Of a stretch of 38,954 bases of DNA, positions 1 to 8,522 are shown in pieces. Origin of the DNA: Verrucomicrobiota bacterium (GTDB taxonomy: Bacteria; Verrucomicrobiota; Verrucomicrobiia; Chthoniobacterales; JAFAMB01). Where the stretch lies: NCBI GenBank assembly GCA_019239825.1, contig JAFAZK010000320.1, positions 1 to 38,954 on the forward strand, written 5' to 3'. Numbering within the stretch: position 1 is the stretch's first letter; every line of letters begins with the position of its first letter. Made by a program: the position numbers and the translations under genes. Below the pieces are notes generated by a model, which saw only the letters and a program-made list of their open reading frames with translations, ran no database searches and had not been told where the DNA came from.

Positions 1-1075
1 CGAGAGGGCCCAGGTTGCTTAGCATAATATCGTGCGCGTACCCTCCGGCGGCCAGCGTCGCAACCGTTGAGACGTCGAGACCTTGCTTCATGATTTGATG
101 CATACCGTATCTAACTGCCTTGATGGCTTCTAAGGTCTGCGCCTTCCTTAGACGAGTCGTTGCCGAACGAGCGATCTCCCAAAAAGCGGTTGCTTCGGAG
201 GGTTCGATGATGACGCTCCAGGAGGCGACCAGAACTCCGCAGTCTTCGCCTAAACTCAGTAGCTTTCTCGCATCAATGGGAGACATTATCCGAACTGGCG
301 AGGCAGTTAGATCGTCGACGACCTCCGAGAAGGCCAACGCGAAAGCGGACGACAATGCGCCGTGGACCGTAGTTCCTTCCTGGCGTGCGCGTTGACAGAG
401 CTGGCTGGTCAGCTGGGTGGTGAGTGACAAACTCTTTAGGCGAGGACGGGTATCTTCTTTGGTAACAAAGACGGCGGGCCTTTCTGGCGAGGCAGGTGGT
501 CCCGATCTAGGATAGCTCATATCGGTAGAGGTTACCGCGAGCATGTCCTCCACTGATGGCAGCAGGGGTAACCAATCAACCAGCTTTCCCGAGACAAGTG
601 TTAAGAGATCACGAATCACAAAAGCGACGGAACGTCCATCCGCAATAGAATGGTGGGCGGTTAGCAGGCAGACCGCTCTCAGTTCCTCGTGAAGTAGGAC
701 GGCTCGCACTAGCGGTGCACTCGTTGGGTCAAACGGAATCGATAGTTCTAACTCTGCTTCCGACTCCCAGCGCTGGGTTGCATTCGTTCCTTGAACGACT
801 CGGAAAGGGATTGAAGTAGTACGTTCCTGATAAAAGCAGGGCCTGTCTTCCCGGTTCCTGGCTATACGAACAGACAGCAAAGGATGGCGTGCCTGTACGG
901 AATCTAGCGCTCGGCACCAGTCGCTCAAAGTGGTGGATCCACGAACCTGAGCGGCCATCACAAAGTGAGCCGGACGACTTTGGTCGAGAAGCCAAAGAAA
1001 CTCTTCTAATGCTCCCAGCGGGCGAACCAGGTCAGCGCCCCGTCGGTGTGAAACTGGTAGCTCGTTAGAATTCAT
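1..1075 (-). CDS. Condensation-domain acyltransferase (C-terminus beyond left edge)
   Basis: An open frame runs from ATG at 1075 to the left edge without a stop (358 residues seen). The N-terminal motif RPLGALEEFLWLL and the active-site motif HHSIADG at residues 141-147 fit the condensation-domain superfamily (CoA-dependent acyltransferases: NRPS C domains, PapA-type ester synthases). SNLGPL near the edge matches the conserved SNLG segment of that fold. Family members join an activated acyl or aminoacyl group to an amine or alcohol, with the second His as general base. No carrier-protein or adenylation domain is visible, and the N-terminus begins directly with the domain, so a stand-alone PapA-like enzyme is as likely as the first domain of an NRPS. 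It lies 69 bp downstream of a 92-aa ORF on the same strand. The substrate is unknown. Confidence 0.85.
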   Translation of the reverse strand, partial: MNSNELPVSHRRGADLVRPLGALEEFLWLLDQSRPAHFVMAAQVRGSTTLSDWCRALDSVQARHPLLSVRIARNREDRPCFYQERTTSIPFRVVQGTNATQRWESEAELELSIPFDPTSAPLVRAVLLHEELRAVCLLTAHHSIADGRSVAFVIRDLLTLVSGKLVDWLPLLPSVEDMLAVTSTDMSYPRSGPPASPERPAVFVTKEDTRPRLKSLSLTTQLTSQLCQRARQEGTTVHGALSSAFALAFSEVVDDLTASPVRIMSPIDARKLLSLGEDCGVLVASWSVIIEPSEATAFWEIARSATTRLRKAQTLEAIKAVRYGMHQIMKQGLDVSTVATLAAGGYAHDIMLSNLGPL

Positions 1076-1144
1076 GTAAGTCATCAGATGAACTGCCTGA
1101 AAGTTTGGAGCTGAGCCCGGAGCAGAGGTACCGTGTTTTGGTGA

Positions 1145-1423
1145 TTAAAGACCGAAGGCTAAGTGGGCGACGTAAACGAGCGCTGGTGCCGTGAGAAACC
1201 AGTAAAATGCTTCATCGGCCAATTCGGAAGATCCGGGTAGAACTTGGCGTTGGCGGTTGTGATTTCGAACGGTCCGCGCCGCCCTATCTAAGGCAGGAGC
1301 TTTTGTGCTGTCCGGCAGCACCCGATGACGTGCCTCGGCAGAGTCGGTGTTAGCCGGATGCGATGGTGACCGATTGTTGGGTGTCGGTGTTGGATCGATT
1401 TCCTGCTCGAAAATGATGTTCAT
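1145..1423 (-). CDS. Small hypothetical protein, 92 aa, hydrophobic C-terminus
   Basis: I do not recognise this protein. It has a polar, Pro/Asn/Arg-rich N-terminal two thirds and a hydrophobic, aromatic C-terminal segment of about 20 residues (contains AFYWFLTAPALVYVAHLAFG) that could be a membrane anchor. It ends at TAA 1145 and is followed on the same strand by the condensation-domain gene, so co-transcription is plausible. A strong hairpin sits two bases before the ATG, and no Shine-Dalgarno sequence is visible. The sharp polar/hydrophobic split argues against a random ORF, but its short length keeps this uncertain. Confidence 0.45.
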   Translation of the reverse strand: MNIIFEQEIDPTPTPNNRSPSHPANTDSAEARHRVLPDSTKAPALDRAARTVRNHNRQRQVLPGSSELADEAFYWFLTAPALVYVAHLAFGL

Positions 1424-1425
1424 AA

Positions 1426-1454
1426 GTTAGTTGTTTCTTGATGAAGCAACTAAC
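1426..1454 (-). promoter_or_regulatory. Hairpin directly upstream of the 92-aa ORF
   Basis: On the minus strand, GTTAGTTG and CAACTAAC form a perfect 8-bp stem. It extends by three more pairs after one C-A mismatch, leaving a 5-base loop. The 3' foot ends two bases before the ATG at 1423, where a ribosome would bind. It could be a translational attenuator or a protein-binding dyad. Only the structure is seen; the function is inferred. Confidence 0.5.
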
Positions 1455-1642
1455 ACCACCGGGTCACTCGTCAGCTGGAACTTGTACCAACTGCCGCAAT
1501 GATTGCTCCTGTCAAAGCGATCGATAGGGACGAGACCTACTCATCCGGATAGTCGGTAAAGCCCTTGGCGGCCTGAGATGAGCGGGAGGTCACCCACTGT
1601 TAGTATGGAGGGGAGTTCAGGAGGAACCGCTGGGCGTGGCGG

Positions 1643-2935
1643 TTAGTGCGGTCGACGAGACGTCGAAAATAGAAAAACCCCGATGCCGAAACCTAGGAGA
1701 GACACGGCCCCGATGTAGTGGGCCGGAGCTTGATGGTCGAATGAGAGTAGCCACGATACCAGTAGCGGCGTGAGCCCGCCAAAAACGGCATACGCAATGT
1801 TGTAAGAGAAAGAGACCCCAGTGAATCTGATCGGAGCTGGGAATGCCTCGATCATGATGTAGGGAACCACCGCTACAATTCCGACGGTGAGGCCGACGAC
1901 CGCATAAAGGGGCATAAGTAGCGCAGGGTTTGTTCCAACCTTCGTGTAGAATTGATAGGCGGCAATCCCGACCAGTGGGCAGCCGACGAGCAACACACAA
2001 GCGGGACCGAATCGATCTGTGAGCCACCCTACCAAAGTGCAGCCCAGGCAGAGACACACGATGGCTAGGCAGTTCGCCTGCAACGCCTGTAGCCGCGACA
2101 CGTGGTAGCCTTTTTCGAGCAAGGCGGGGGTCATTAAGATCGTGACGACGATGGCGGCGGCTAGGAACCAGGTCAGCAATCCCGAAAGGATAATCGCTGG
2201 GCGAAAATCCCGCACGACCGCCTTTAGCGGTAGCTCGGCGGCCAATGCCCGGCGAGCTCTCAACTCTTCGAACACCGGCGTTTCCGACAACAGGCGGCGC
2301 AGATAGACGGAGATCAGACCAAAGACGCCGCCCAGCAAAAAGGCGAGGCGCCAGCCGTACCTGGTTAGCTCGTCCGCGGGCATTACCGCATTCAGACCGG
2401 TCGCCACCAAGGATCCAAGCAAAATTCCGGCGGTGAGTCCTGCAGTCAAAAGTCCGCACGCTATTCCAACCCGGCCGCGGGGCGCATGTTCGCTGACAAA
2501 AACCCAAGCGCCAGGTACTTCGCCTCCAACCGCCGCTCCTTGTCCAACGCGCAATAGCAGCAGGCAAATCGGAGCCAATGGACCTAACGTTGCGTATGTC
2601 GGGAGTAAGCCGATTCCTAAAGTGGACAGGCCCATTAGGAAAATACTGAAGGTGAACATCCGCTTACGACCGCGCAGGTCACCGGCATGCGCCATCAACA
2701 CGCCACCCAGCGGGCGCACAAGGTAACCCACTGCAAAAATGCCAAATGTCTGGAACTGCAGGACCCAGTCCGGAATACCCGGTGGGAAAAATAATTCGCC
2801 GATGGTGGTCGCAAAAAAGACGAAAATGATGAAATCGTAAAATTCGAGGACGCCTCCCAGCGTGGCTAGCCAGAGCGTCTTATAGTCAAGTCTGGTTAAA
2901 CTAGAAGAAGGGGCGATAAAACGTGGGTCGGTCAT
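1643..2935 (-). CDS. MFS transporter, metabolite:H+ symporter (MHS) type
   Basis: 430 aa, usual length for the family, ATG at 2935. The N-terminus WLATLGGVLEFYDFIIFVFF is the typical MHS TM1 (LG..lEwyDf) of the ProP/CitA/ShiA/KgtP group. The loop 2-3 signature reads as GDLRGRKR and the acidic/basic TM4 motif as RVGQGAAVGGE. About twelve membrane segments are visible. The group imports organic acids, betaines or similar compounds with protons across the inner membrane. No metabolic gene adjoins it, so the substrate cannot be assigned. Confidence 0.9.
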   Translation of the reverse strand: MTDPRFIAPSSSLTRLDYKTLWLATLGGVLEFYDFIIFVFFATTIGELFFPPGIPDWVLQFQTFGIFAVGYLVRPLGGVLMAHAGDLRGRKRMFTFSIFLMGLSTLGIGLLPTYATLGPLAPICLLLLRVGQGAAVGGEVPGAWVFVSEHAPRGRVGIACGLLTAGLTAGILLGSLVATGLNAVMPADELTRYGWRLAFLLGGVFGLISVYLRRLLSETPVFEELRARRALAAELPLKAVVRDFRPAIILSGLLTWFLAAAIVVTILMTPALLEKGYHVSRLQALQANCLAIVCLCLGCTLVGWLTDRFGPACVLLVGCPLVGIAAYQFYTKVGTNPALLMPLYAVVGLTVGIVAVVPYIMIEAFPAPIRFTGVSFSYNIAYAVFGGLTPLLVSWLLSFDHQAPAHYIGAVSLLGFGIGVFLFSTSRRPH

Positions 2936-3107
2936 GAAGTTTCGGTCCTAGCTAACAAATACGAAGAAGGAAAGACATCGGTCCGGACCAACGGACTGGC
3001 CCGGCCCGGATATTGATTCCTATAGCGATTGATCGGCTAATTCAAGGTGTGCGATTGAGGATTTTGGGTCAAACGCCCGGGGTACCGGTTAGGATTGCAT
3101 TCATACA

Positions 3108-3145
3108 ACAGATGGGACCTATAGTTAAGACTTCGTCCCATCTGT
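3108..3145 (-). terminator. Terminator-like hairpin downstream of the TIGR03118-like gene
   Basis: ACAGATGGGAC (3108-3118) and GTCCCATCTGT (3135-3145) form a perfect 11-bp stem with a 16-base loop. It lies about 90 bases beyond the stop of the gene at 3237-3824. The T-tract on the minus strand is weak, so it may be a structural repeat or a poor intrinsic terminator. Confidence 0.4.
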
Positions 3146-3158
3146 CTCGTTTCCCGGT

Positions 3159-3230
3159 GTGTCGGACGAAGCCTCCTGGAGCCTAAGCAACAGGGCGAAG
3201 TCGGAAGCCTTAGCAACAGCGGTGTCGGAC
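3159..3230. repeat. Dispersed repeat, CTAAGC..ACAGGGCGAAGTCGG family
   Basis: The unit GGAGCCTAAGCAACAGGGCG followed by AAGTCGG also occurs at 8394-8431 (diverged) and inside the mannosidase gene at 22322-22426. Here it is bracketed by direct repeats GTGTCGGAC (3159-3167 and 3222-3230), and a shortened second unit (GCCTTAGCAACAG) follows the first. It lies just downstream of the TIGR03118-like gene stop. Confidence 0.65.
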
Positions 3231-3236
3231 ATTGCC

Positions 3237-3824
3237 TTACTGGTCGTTCCCTTGGGTCAGGTCGGTAGTGACCGGTGCAAAGAAGCCGAACAAGCCGGCT
3301 TTGCCTTGGTCGACGCCGGCATTGAATAACAACTGATTTGGGCCGCCGGAATTGGTGTTTCCTGCGCCAAACGCAAGACCCCAGATTCCCGGAATGCCGA
3401 CGACATTACCATTTTGATGCTCGAATTTGCCTTCGAACGCCGCAAAGATGCAGACGGCGGGCTTCCCTGATATAACATCGAAATCGGTGCTGCCGTTGAA
3501 AACAATTCCTGTGGGCGCTTCGGTTGCATTCTGGCCTGATCCCGGCATGATACCGGTGCCGCTATAGAGCGTCGCTACACCCTTAGCGTCATCTGCGGCC
3601 CACCAGGTTCCAGTGCTGCTGCGCGAGATGCCCCAACAATTGACCAGATCAGGGTCAACCGTGGTGACCCCAGATTGGCTAGTGTTGGACACCAAGTTTG
3701 TTTCTTGGTACTTCTGCGCAAAGGCCGTACCTGATAATAGGCTAGCCGAGGTAAAGCTTAGTGTTAGCAGGCCAAACCAGAAGGGACGGCGGCCCGGAGG
3801 AGTTTGTTTTTTCACGACAATCAA
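3237..3824 (-). CDS. TIGR03118-like secreted protein, internally deleted
   Basis: 195 aa. The signal peptide ends around TAFAQ (residues 33-37). The mature N-terminus (NLVSNTS..., DPDLVNCWGI, TGIVFNGSTDF, VCIFAAFEG) resembles the start of TIGR03118 family proteins, secreted beta-propeller-like proteins usually near 370-400 aa. After about residue 130 it jumps to IPGIWGLAFGAGN and NQLLFNAGVDQGKAGLFGF, which resemble the family C-terminus. Roughly the central half is missing while the frame stays open. It is either a recent internal deletion product or a degenerate pseudogene. Family assignment is from memory of conserved motifs. Confidence 0.6.
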   Translation of the reverse strand: MIVVKKQTPPGRRPFWFGLLTLSFTSASLLSGTAFAQKYQETNLVSNTSQSGVTTVDPDLVNCWGISRSSTGTWWAADDAKGVATLYSGTGIMPGSGQNATEAPTGIVFNGSTDFDVISGKPAVCIFAAFEGKFEHQNGNVVGIPGIWGLAFGAGNTNSGGPNQLLFNAGVDQGKAGLFGFFAPVTTDLTQGNDQ

Positions 3825-4237
3825 CCGAGAGTTAGATTTAGAGGTTAACTACTTTAGCGAGGCGGATGTAACTAACCGGTACTTGGCTAGGCCACGCCCG
3901 CTTCCGCGGCGGCACATGCGGGCGAGTGCCCTCTATTAGACACCGAGCCCAGAAGCGGACCGCCCATTCCGACTCAGTTGCCGTTTTTCGCGCTCAAACG
4001 GACAAGCTGCCGCCCGCCGGGTGATAACATATAAGTCCGACAGGTCCCATTCGTGGCTTAGGATCTAGTGCGAAAAATTCTAAAAATAGTACTGCCCATC
4101 CGCAACCTGGAAACCGCAAACCGTCACCAGTAAACCGTTCTCCCCATTCGAACAGACATTACGGCAGTCGGGGCAAGTAAAGTGTCTCCTGCGACAATTG
4201 GTAGTCTTGTTACCGCACGAATTAACGTGGGCTTTCC
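3825..4237. other. Intergenic region without a recognisable gene
   Basis: This is 413 bases between a minus-strand and a plus-strand ORF. No good ORF, tRNA or clear palindrome was seen. It presumably holds the promoter of the gene at 3237-3824. Confidence 0.5.
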
Positions 4238-4729
4238 ATGACCTTTATCCGGCAATTATTTCAGAGTTTGCTCGCTATCCTGGAAAAGTTTACCGAAGAA
4301 GATGCCTGGGTCCTATTGTGCGCGGCTGGAGTAAATTACTTCGTGCCTGAGAATCTGCGACCGAAAGACGAGGAGTCCCAGGAAGCGGAGGTGAGCCAAG
4401 AGGTCTTGCTTGGGGCGTTGTGTTTGGAAGCCGAGTGTCCGGCGTGGGCCCGGAAAGGTGGGACCCTGAGTGCGGGCTTTCTTTGGAAGAATGAAGCCGA
4501 TTTACACGTTAGGGACTGGATTTATCTGGCTTAGCAAGGGAGCGAGGCCTTCGTCCCGGAGGGAATACGTCAGGACTTTAGCCGCTTCACGGCAAAGTAT
4601 GGTAGCCGCCCCTCAACGACGAGCTCGGTTGTGGTGCCGTACCAAGCAATGAATCGCCTGGCTCACTTTATTCCGTCGCTGCGGGACAAAACGAAGGGCT
4701 TAGCGCTGAACCTTTACTACGGCTGCTAG
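4238..4729 (+). pseudogene. Unknown ORF interrupted by an in-frame TAG at codon 99
   Basis: The ATG at 4238 opens 98 codons ending in TAG at 4532. The same frame continues for another 64 codons of ordinary composition (QGSEAFVPEGIRQDFSRFTA and onward) to TAG at 4727. Read through, it would be a 163-residue protein with no family I recognise. Amino-acid composition is protein-like on both sides of the stop, which suggests a nonsense mutation in a once-intact gene. The tail overlaps the 3' end of the convergent response regulator by 30 bases. No ribosome site is visible. Confidence 0.4.
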
Positions 4730-5497
4730 TCGCGTTGCGCCGGTGCGTGAAGCCGTTATTTCGGTGTTAGCCCGGTCCCGTAACCGGACCCGATAGAGAC
4801 GGTCGCCATAATGAATGACCTGTTCTATCGCTTGTAGATTGACTACGGCATGCCGGGCAATTTGAATAAAAAGCTCGGTCCCTAACCAGGACATTAGATC
4901 TGCGATTGGATAGTAGGTTGCGAATTCCTCTCTTACCGTATGTATCCAAGTCCTGCGGTCCCGGCGCAGGACGGCGGCAATCTCTCGGCGAGCCAGCAAA
5001 CGAATGCGATCCCGATCGGTATCCTTAACCGGGAGTAGTTCACTGGACGCCCCCGCAGGATGCAGTTTTTCGAAAGTTTTAGGATCGTCTACGGCGTTAA
5101 TCGATCGACCATCGGTCTCGAACGGGCGCAGGTGAGCCAATAAACGCTGAACCGATTCGTTGACCTGGTCTGGATCTAGGGGCTTTAGCAGATAATCGAC
5201 CGCCTCTAACCTGAAAGCGTCTGTCGCGCGGTTAGCGTTCCCCGTAGTAAAGACCAAACGCGGCGGCTGCGGAAGCATAGCGAGCTGGGTTGCCAGGGAT
5301 ACGCCATCCTTCCCTGGGAGATTGATGTCCACGAAAGCTGCATCTGGCCGCAAATCGGCGCATAGCTGCAGACCAGTCTCGCTATCGGCAGCGGTACCCA
5401 CAACCTCGACTTGGTAAGTCTCGTCTAATAAAGTCGCGAGATATTGAGCAGCTAATGGTTCATCCTCAATGATAACCGCACGAATCCTAATCCACAT
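4700..5497 (-). CDS. LytTR-type response regulator
   Basis: 265 aa. The receiver domain (about 5-120) has the acidic pair E11-D12, phospho-acceptor D57 (AFVDINLPG), T84-T85 and K105 (YLLKPLD). The C-terminal LytTR DNA-binding domain (about 160-260) has the expected end (HAVVNLQAIEQV..GDRLYRVRLRD). It belongs to the LytR/AlgR class, which activates promoters after phosphorylation by a LytS-type kinase. It lies 93 bases downstream of two such kinases on the same strand and is probably co-transcribed with them. Target genes are unknown. Confidence 0.93.
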   Translation of the reverse strand: MWIRIRAVIIEDEPLAAQYLATLLDETYQVEVVGTAADSETGLQLCADLRPDAAFVDINLPGKDGVSLATQLAMLPQPPRLVFTTGNANRATDAFRLEAVDYLLKPLDPDQVNESVQRLLAHLRPFETDGRSINAVDDPKTFEKLHPAGASSELLPVKDTDRDRIRLLARREIAAVLRRDRRTWIHTVREEFATYYPIADLMSWLGTELFIQIARHAVVNLQAIEQVIHYGDRLYRVRLRDRANTEITASRTGATRLAAVVKVQR

Positions 5498-5590
5498 TTT
5501 AACCAGACTCCTAACTAATGTCCTGCCCCTTAACTAACATGGCTTTCGTCCAGTGGCCGCGGGGTCCGTTGGCTGTTTTGCGAAGCCATC

Positions 5591-6877
5591 TTAGCTATAG
5601 GGCAGGGCACCGGGTGCCAATTGACCATCCTCAGTAACGAATTGCTCCAACGATCTGCCCACCACCTCGTAAGGTGGCTGCAAGGGAATGCGTACCGTAA
5701 CGGTAGTTCCATGCCCCAGGCCGCTGGAGACATCAAAAGTAAACGATTGCCCGAACAACTCTTGTAAACGCCGGCGCAACAACAGCAGGGCATGGGCTCT
5801 AGGCCGCTGCTCAAAGAATACTTTTTCGATTTCGCCGGCCGGCACTCCTTTTCCGTCGTCCGTAACACTCATCTCTAGCCATTCATCTACCGGACGTACC
5901 ACCAGCTTTAACCTACCGGCACCAGCCGACGACTGGATGCCGTGTCGCACCGCATTTTCAACCAGTGGTTGAAGACAGAAAGGCGGAACCACCGTATCGG
6001 TTGCTGCCGGATCAATCGATTGTTCTACGGTTAATCGGTTGCCGAATCGCAACGCCTCAATGTCGAGATACGCACGCACTACGGCTAACTCTTCCGTGAC
6101 GGGTACAAGTGTTCGGTCTTGTTGATCGAAACTGGCGCGTAGGAATTGACGCAGCCGCCCGGCGGCCGCGGGAACCTCCCGCGGAGAAATGGTTGCCAAT
6201 GCCGCCAATGAATTCAGTGCATTAAAAAGAAAATGCGGATTCATTCTGGCTTGGAGAGCGCGGACCTCGGCCGAAGCCGCAGCGCGCACCTGTTCGTCGT
6301 GTTCGCGCACTTGTGACATCACTGCGAGTACCAACAGCGTTCCCATGCCTTGTAGTAAAGGAGCGAGCATCAGATGTCCGAGCGAGACGGGTGTCGCGGG
6401 AGACAAAACCGGAAAGAAAAAAATCAGACCGTCGCGAACCAAGGTCACAACAAATGTCAGACCGAACCCGGTCAAAGGATGTGCCGCCAAGGCTGGCCGT
6501 CGCAGATGCAGCAACCCTCCAGCCAGGCCTGCTAACAACATTGAAATCCCGACGCTCAGCAAAGGGAACCCGTCATAAGCCACGGCTAGCCAAGTTACAA
6601 ATGCGGCGACCGTTAGCCCTACAATCGGTCCCGCCAGGAGACCGGCCGTGCATGCTGCGACGATCCGGTGATTAAAGCACATCGTTTGCCGCACGGTTGC
6701 CTCTTCAACCAGCCCGAGAGCCAGAAACACGAGCAGGGCAGTGCCCCGGTCGCGGAACGAGAGTCGCGATCGATCGGACCTGAAAGCGGGAGCGAGCGTC
6801 AGCACAAAAGCGGCGGTGACCAAGACACAAATCTTGCCGATTATCATCTGCGTTACCAAAACCGCCGGGTTGCTCAT
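5591..6877 (-). CDS. LytS-type sensor histidine kinase (copy 1)
   Basis: 428 aa, ATG at 6877. The N-terminal half holds about six hydrophobic segments resembling the 5TMR-LYT sensor. The His_kinase domain has ARMNPHFLFNALNSLA with acceptor H215. The ATPase N box is PLVENAVRHG and the G box DDGKGVP. It is an inner-membrane kinase that should phosphorylate the regulator at 4700-5497. It is a clear paralogue of the next gene upstream (6975-8228), sharing membrane and catalytic halves with block similarity throughout, so the pair arose by tandem duplication. Confidence 0.92.
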   Translation of the reverse strand: MSNPAVLVTQMIIGKICVLVTAAFVLTLAPAFRSDRSRLSFRDRGTALLVFLALGLVEEATVRQTMCFNHRIVAACTAGLLAGPIVGLTVAAFVTWLAVAYDGFPLLSVGISMLLAGLAGGLLHLRRPALAAHPLTGFGLTFVVTLVRDGLIFFFPVLSPATPVSLGHLMLAPLLQGMGTLLVLAVMSQVREHDEQVRAAASAEVRALQARMNPHFLFNALNSLAALATISPREVPAAAGRLRQFLRASFDQQDRTLVPVTEELAVVRAYLDIEALRFGNRLTVEQSIDPAATDTVVPPFCLQPLVENAVRHGIQSSAGAGRLKLVVRPVDEWLEMSVTDDGKGVPAGEIEKVFFEQRPRAHALLLLRRRLQELFGQSFTFDVSSGLGHGTTVTVRIPLQPPYEVVGRSLEQFVTEDGQLAPGALPYS

Positions 6878-6974
6878 TTAAACAGGTGCCAAAAGAGAAC
6901 AGACACCGATTCTCTCAAAACTCCGCCGTCCTTGCTCGAATTGCCGTAATTCTTGCCCGAATAGTCGGCGTTCG

Positions 6975-8228
6975 CTAGCGCGGCGCCAGGTGATAAAAAT
7001 CACAGACTGGGTCGTCGCCGGACTTTCGCGAAATTCCAGAGCCTCTTCGCAGCGGAATCCGCATCGTCACCGTGGTTCCATGCTCTAGCTCGCTTCGAAC
7101 CTCCAAACGGAACGAGTTATGATACAACCCCTGTAGCCTGCGACGAAGTAACGCCATCGCGTGGACCTCGGTACGATTGCCAAAAAAGATCTTTTCCACG
7201 TCGGCCGAAGGCACGCCTCGTCCGTCATCACTAACGCTGACTTCCAGGAACTGCTGGACTGCGCCAATCACAATGGAAAGGCGACCCGCTTGGGGTGTGG
7301 AATGAAGCCCATGTTGCACCGCGTTCTCCACGATAGGTTGTAGTGAGAAAGGTGGCAGGAGGGCATCCGATAAACCCGGCTGGATGGTTGTTTGCTGCTT
7401 TAATCGATTACCTAGCCGGAGCGATTCGATATCGAGATAGGCACGCACCACCCCTAGCTCTTCTTCTAGAGGGACTAAAGCTTGTTCCGGCTGATCAAAA
7501 CTCGCTCGCAGAAACTTCCGCAACCGGCCAACTGCACGTGGTACTTCTCGTGGGGCCACGGTTGCCAGTCCGGCTAAGGCGTTCAAAGCATTGAATAAAA
7601 AATGGGGGTTCATGCGCGCCTGCATGGCCCGCACTTCGGCTGAAGCCGCCGCTCGTGCCTGGTCGTCCCGCTGGCGAGCTTGACCGACAATGGCTAGGAT
7701 CAGCGCGGTTCCCAGGCCCTGGATAAACGGAGCCACTCCGAGCTGGTGCCAGGCGTGAGCCGCCAAGACGGTGCTGGGAGCGAATAACAATAGCAATCCA
7801 TCACGGAACCAGGATACTGCCAGCGTCAGGAGAAATCCGGCCCAGGGACTCTGGGCGATTTTTGGGCGCCATCGTTGAAGCAAACCGCCGGCCAATCCGC
7901 CGGCCAACATGGAAACGCCGATCGTCGCGAGAGGCAACCCATCGTACACAACCGCTAACCAGGTCACCACCGTGCCAACAATCAGTCCGACCACAGGACC
8001 GGCAACCAGACCTGCCGCACAGACCGCAACAATCCGCTGATTGAACCACCCGGTTTCCCGGACAACGGCTTCTTCCAAGAAGCCGAGTAAGAGGAACACC
8101 AGTAGCGCTGTTCCTCGGTCCCTGACGGATAACAATGAGCGGTTAGGACGGCGAAAGCCAGGTACCAGCGTGAGCAAGAAAGCGGCGGTCACTAATACAC
8201 AAACCTTGCTGAGAATCACTTCTTCCAT
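6975..8228 (-). CDS. LytS-type sensor histidine kinase (copy 2)
   Basis: 417 aa, ATG at 8228; first gene of the three-gene signalling operon. Same architecture as copy 1: N-terminal membrane sensor (about 1-180), His motif ARMNPHFLFNALNALAGL with H209, N box PIVENAVQHGL and G box DDGRGVP. The two copies are most alike around the His and N boxes and in TM1. They differ more in the sensor loops, which suggests that they read different inputs into one regulator. Confidence 0.92.
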   Translation of the reverse strand: MEEVILSKVCVLVTAAFLLTLVPGFRRPNRSLLSVRDRGTALLVFLLLGFLEEAVVRETGWFNQRIVAVCAAGLVAGPVVGLIVGTVVTWLAVVYDGLPLATIGVSMLAGGLAGGLLQRWRPKIAQSPWAGFLLTLAVSWFRDGLLLLFAPSTVLAAHAWHQLGVAPFIQGLGTALILAIVGQARQRDDQARAAASAEVRAMQARMNPHFLFNALNALAGLATVAPREVPRAVGRLRKFLRASFDQPEQALVPLEEELGVVRAYLDIESLRLGNRLKQQTTIQPGLSDALLPPFSLQPIVENAVQHGLHSTPQAGRLSIVIGAVQQFLEVSVSDDGRGVPSADVEKIFFGNRTEVHAMALLRRRLQGLYHNSFRLEVRSELEHGTTVTMRIPLRRGSGISRKSGDDPVCDFYHLAPR

Positions 8229-8393
8229 CTAAACGATCCCCTTAGGCGGTTACATCCTGAAAAACTGCTGGTCCTGCTTTTCACGTCAATAGGACGATAG
8301 TACGGGCACTTAATTGAGCTCAAATTTGTTTATAATCAAGCTTGACCGATCAGTCGACTTGTCCCGGGAATGGCAATCCCCCACGGACAAAAA

Positions 8394-8431
8394 GGCTCCG
8401 CTCGGAGTCTAAATCACAGGCGAAGTCGGGA
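8394..8431. repeat. Diverged copy of the GGCGAAGTCGGGA repeat
   Basis: A GGCTCCGCTCGGAG mini-palindrome is followed by a unit ending ACAGGCGAAGTCGGGA, related to the repeats at 3159-3230 and 22322-22426. It lies in the divergent 294-base gap between the kinase operon and the DeoR operon. That gap also holds a TATAAT box at 8331-8336, too weak alone to call a promoter. Confidence 0.5.
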
Positions 8432-8522
8432 GGACGACGACTACGAGATCGACGCCTGAGGCTGTTAAAATATCACATATATCCTGTTGCGTTTGTGAAT
8501 AAATCACAGTAACCATCGAGCC

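Noticed and set aside
1617..2567. 316-aa ORF on the minus strand overlapping the MFS gene
   Set aside because: Arg/Ser/Gly/His-rich composition and full overlap with a clear MHS transporter in another frame.
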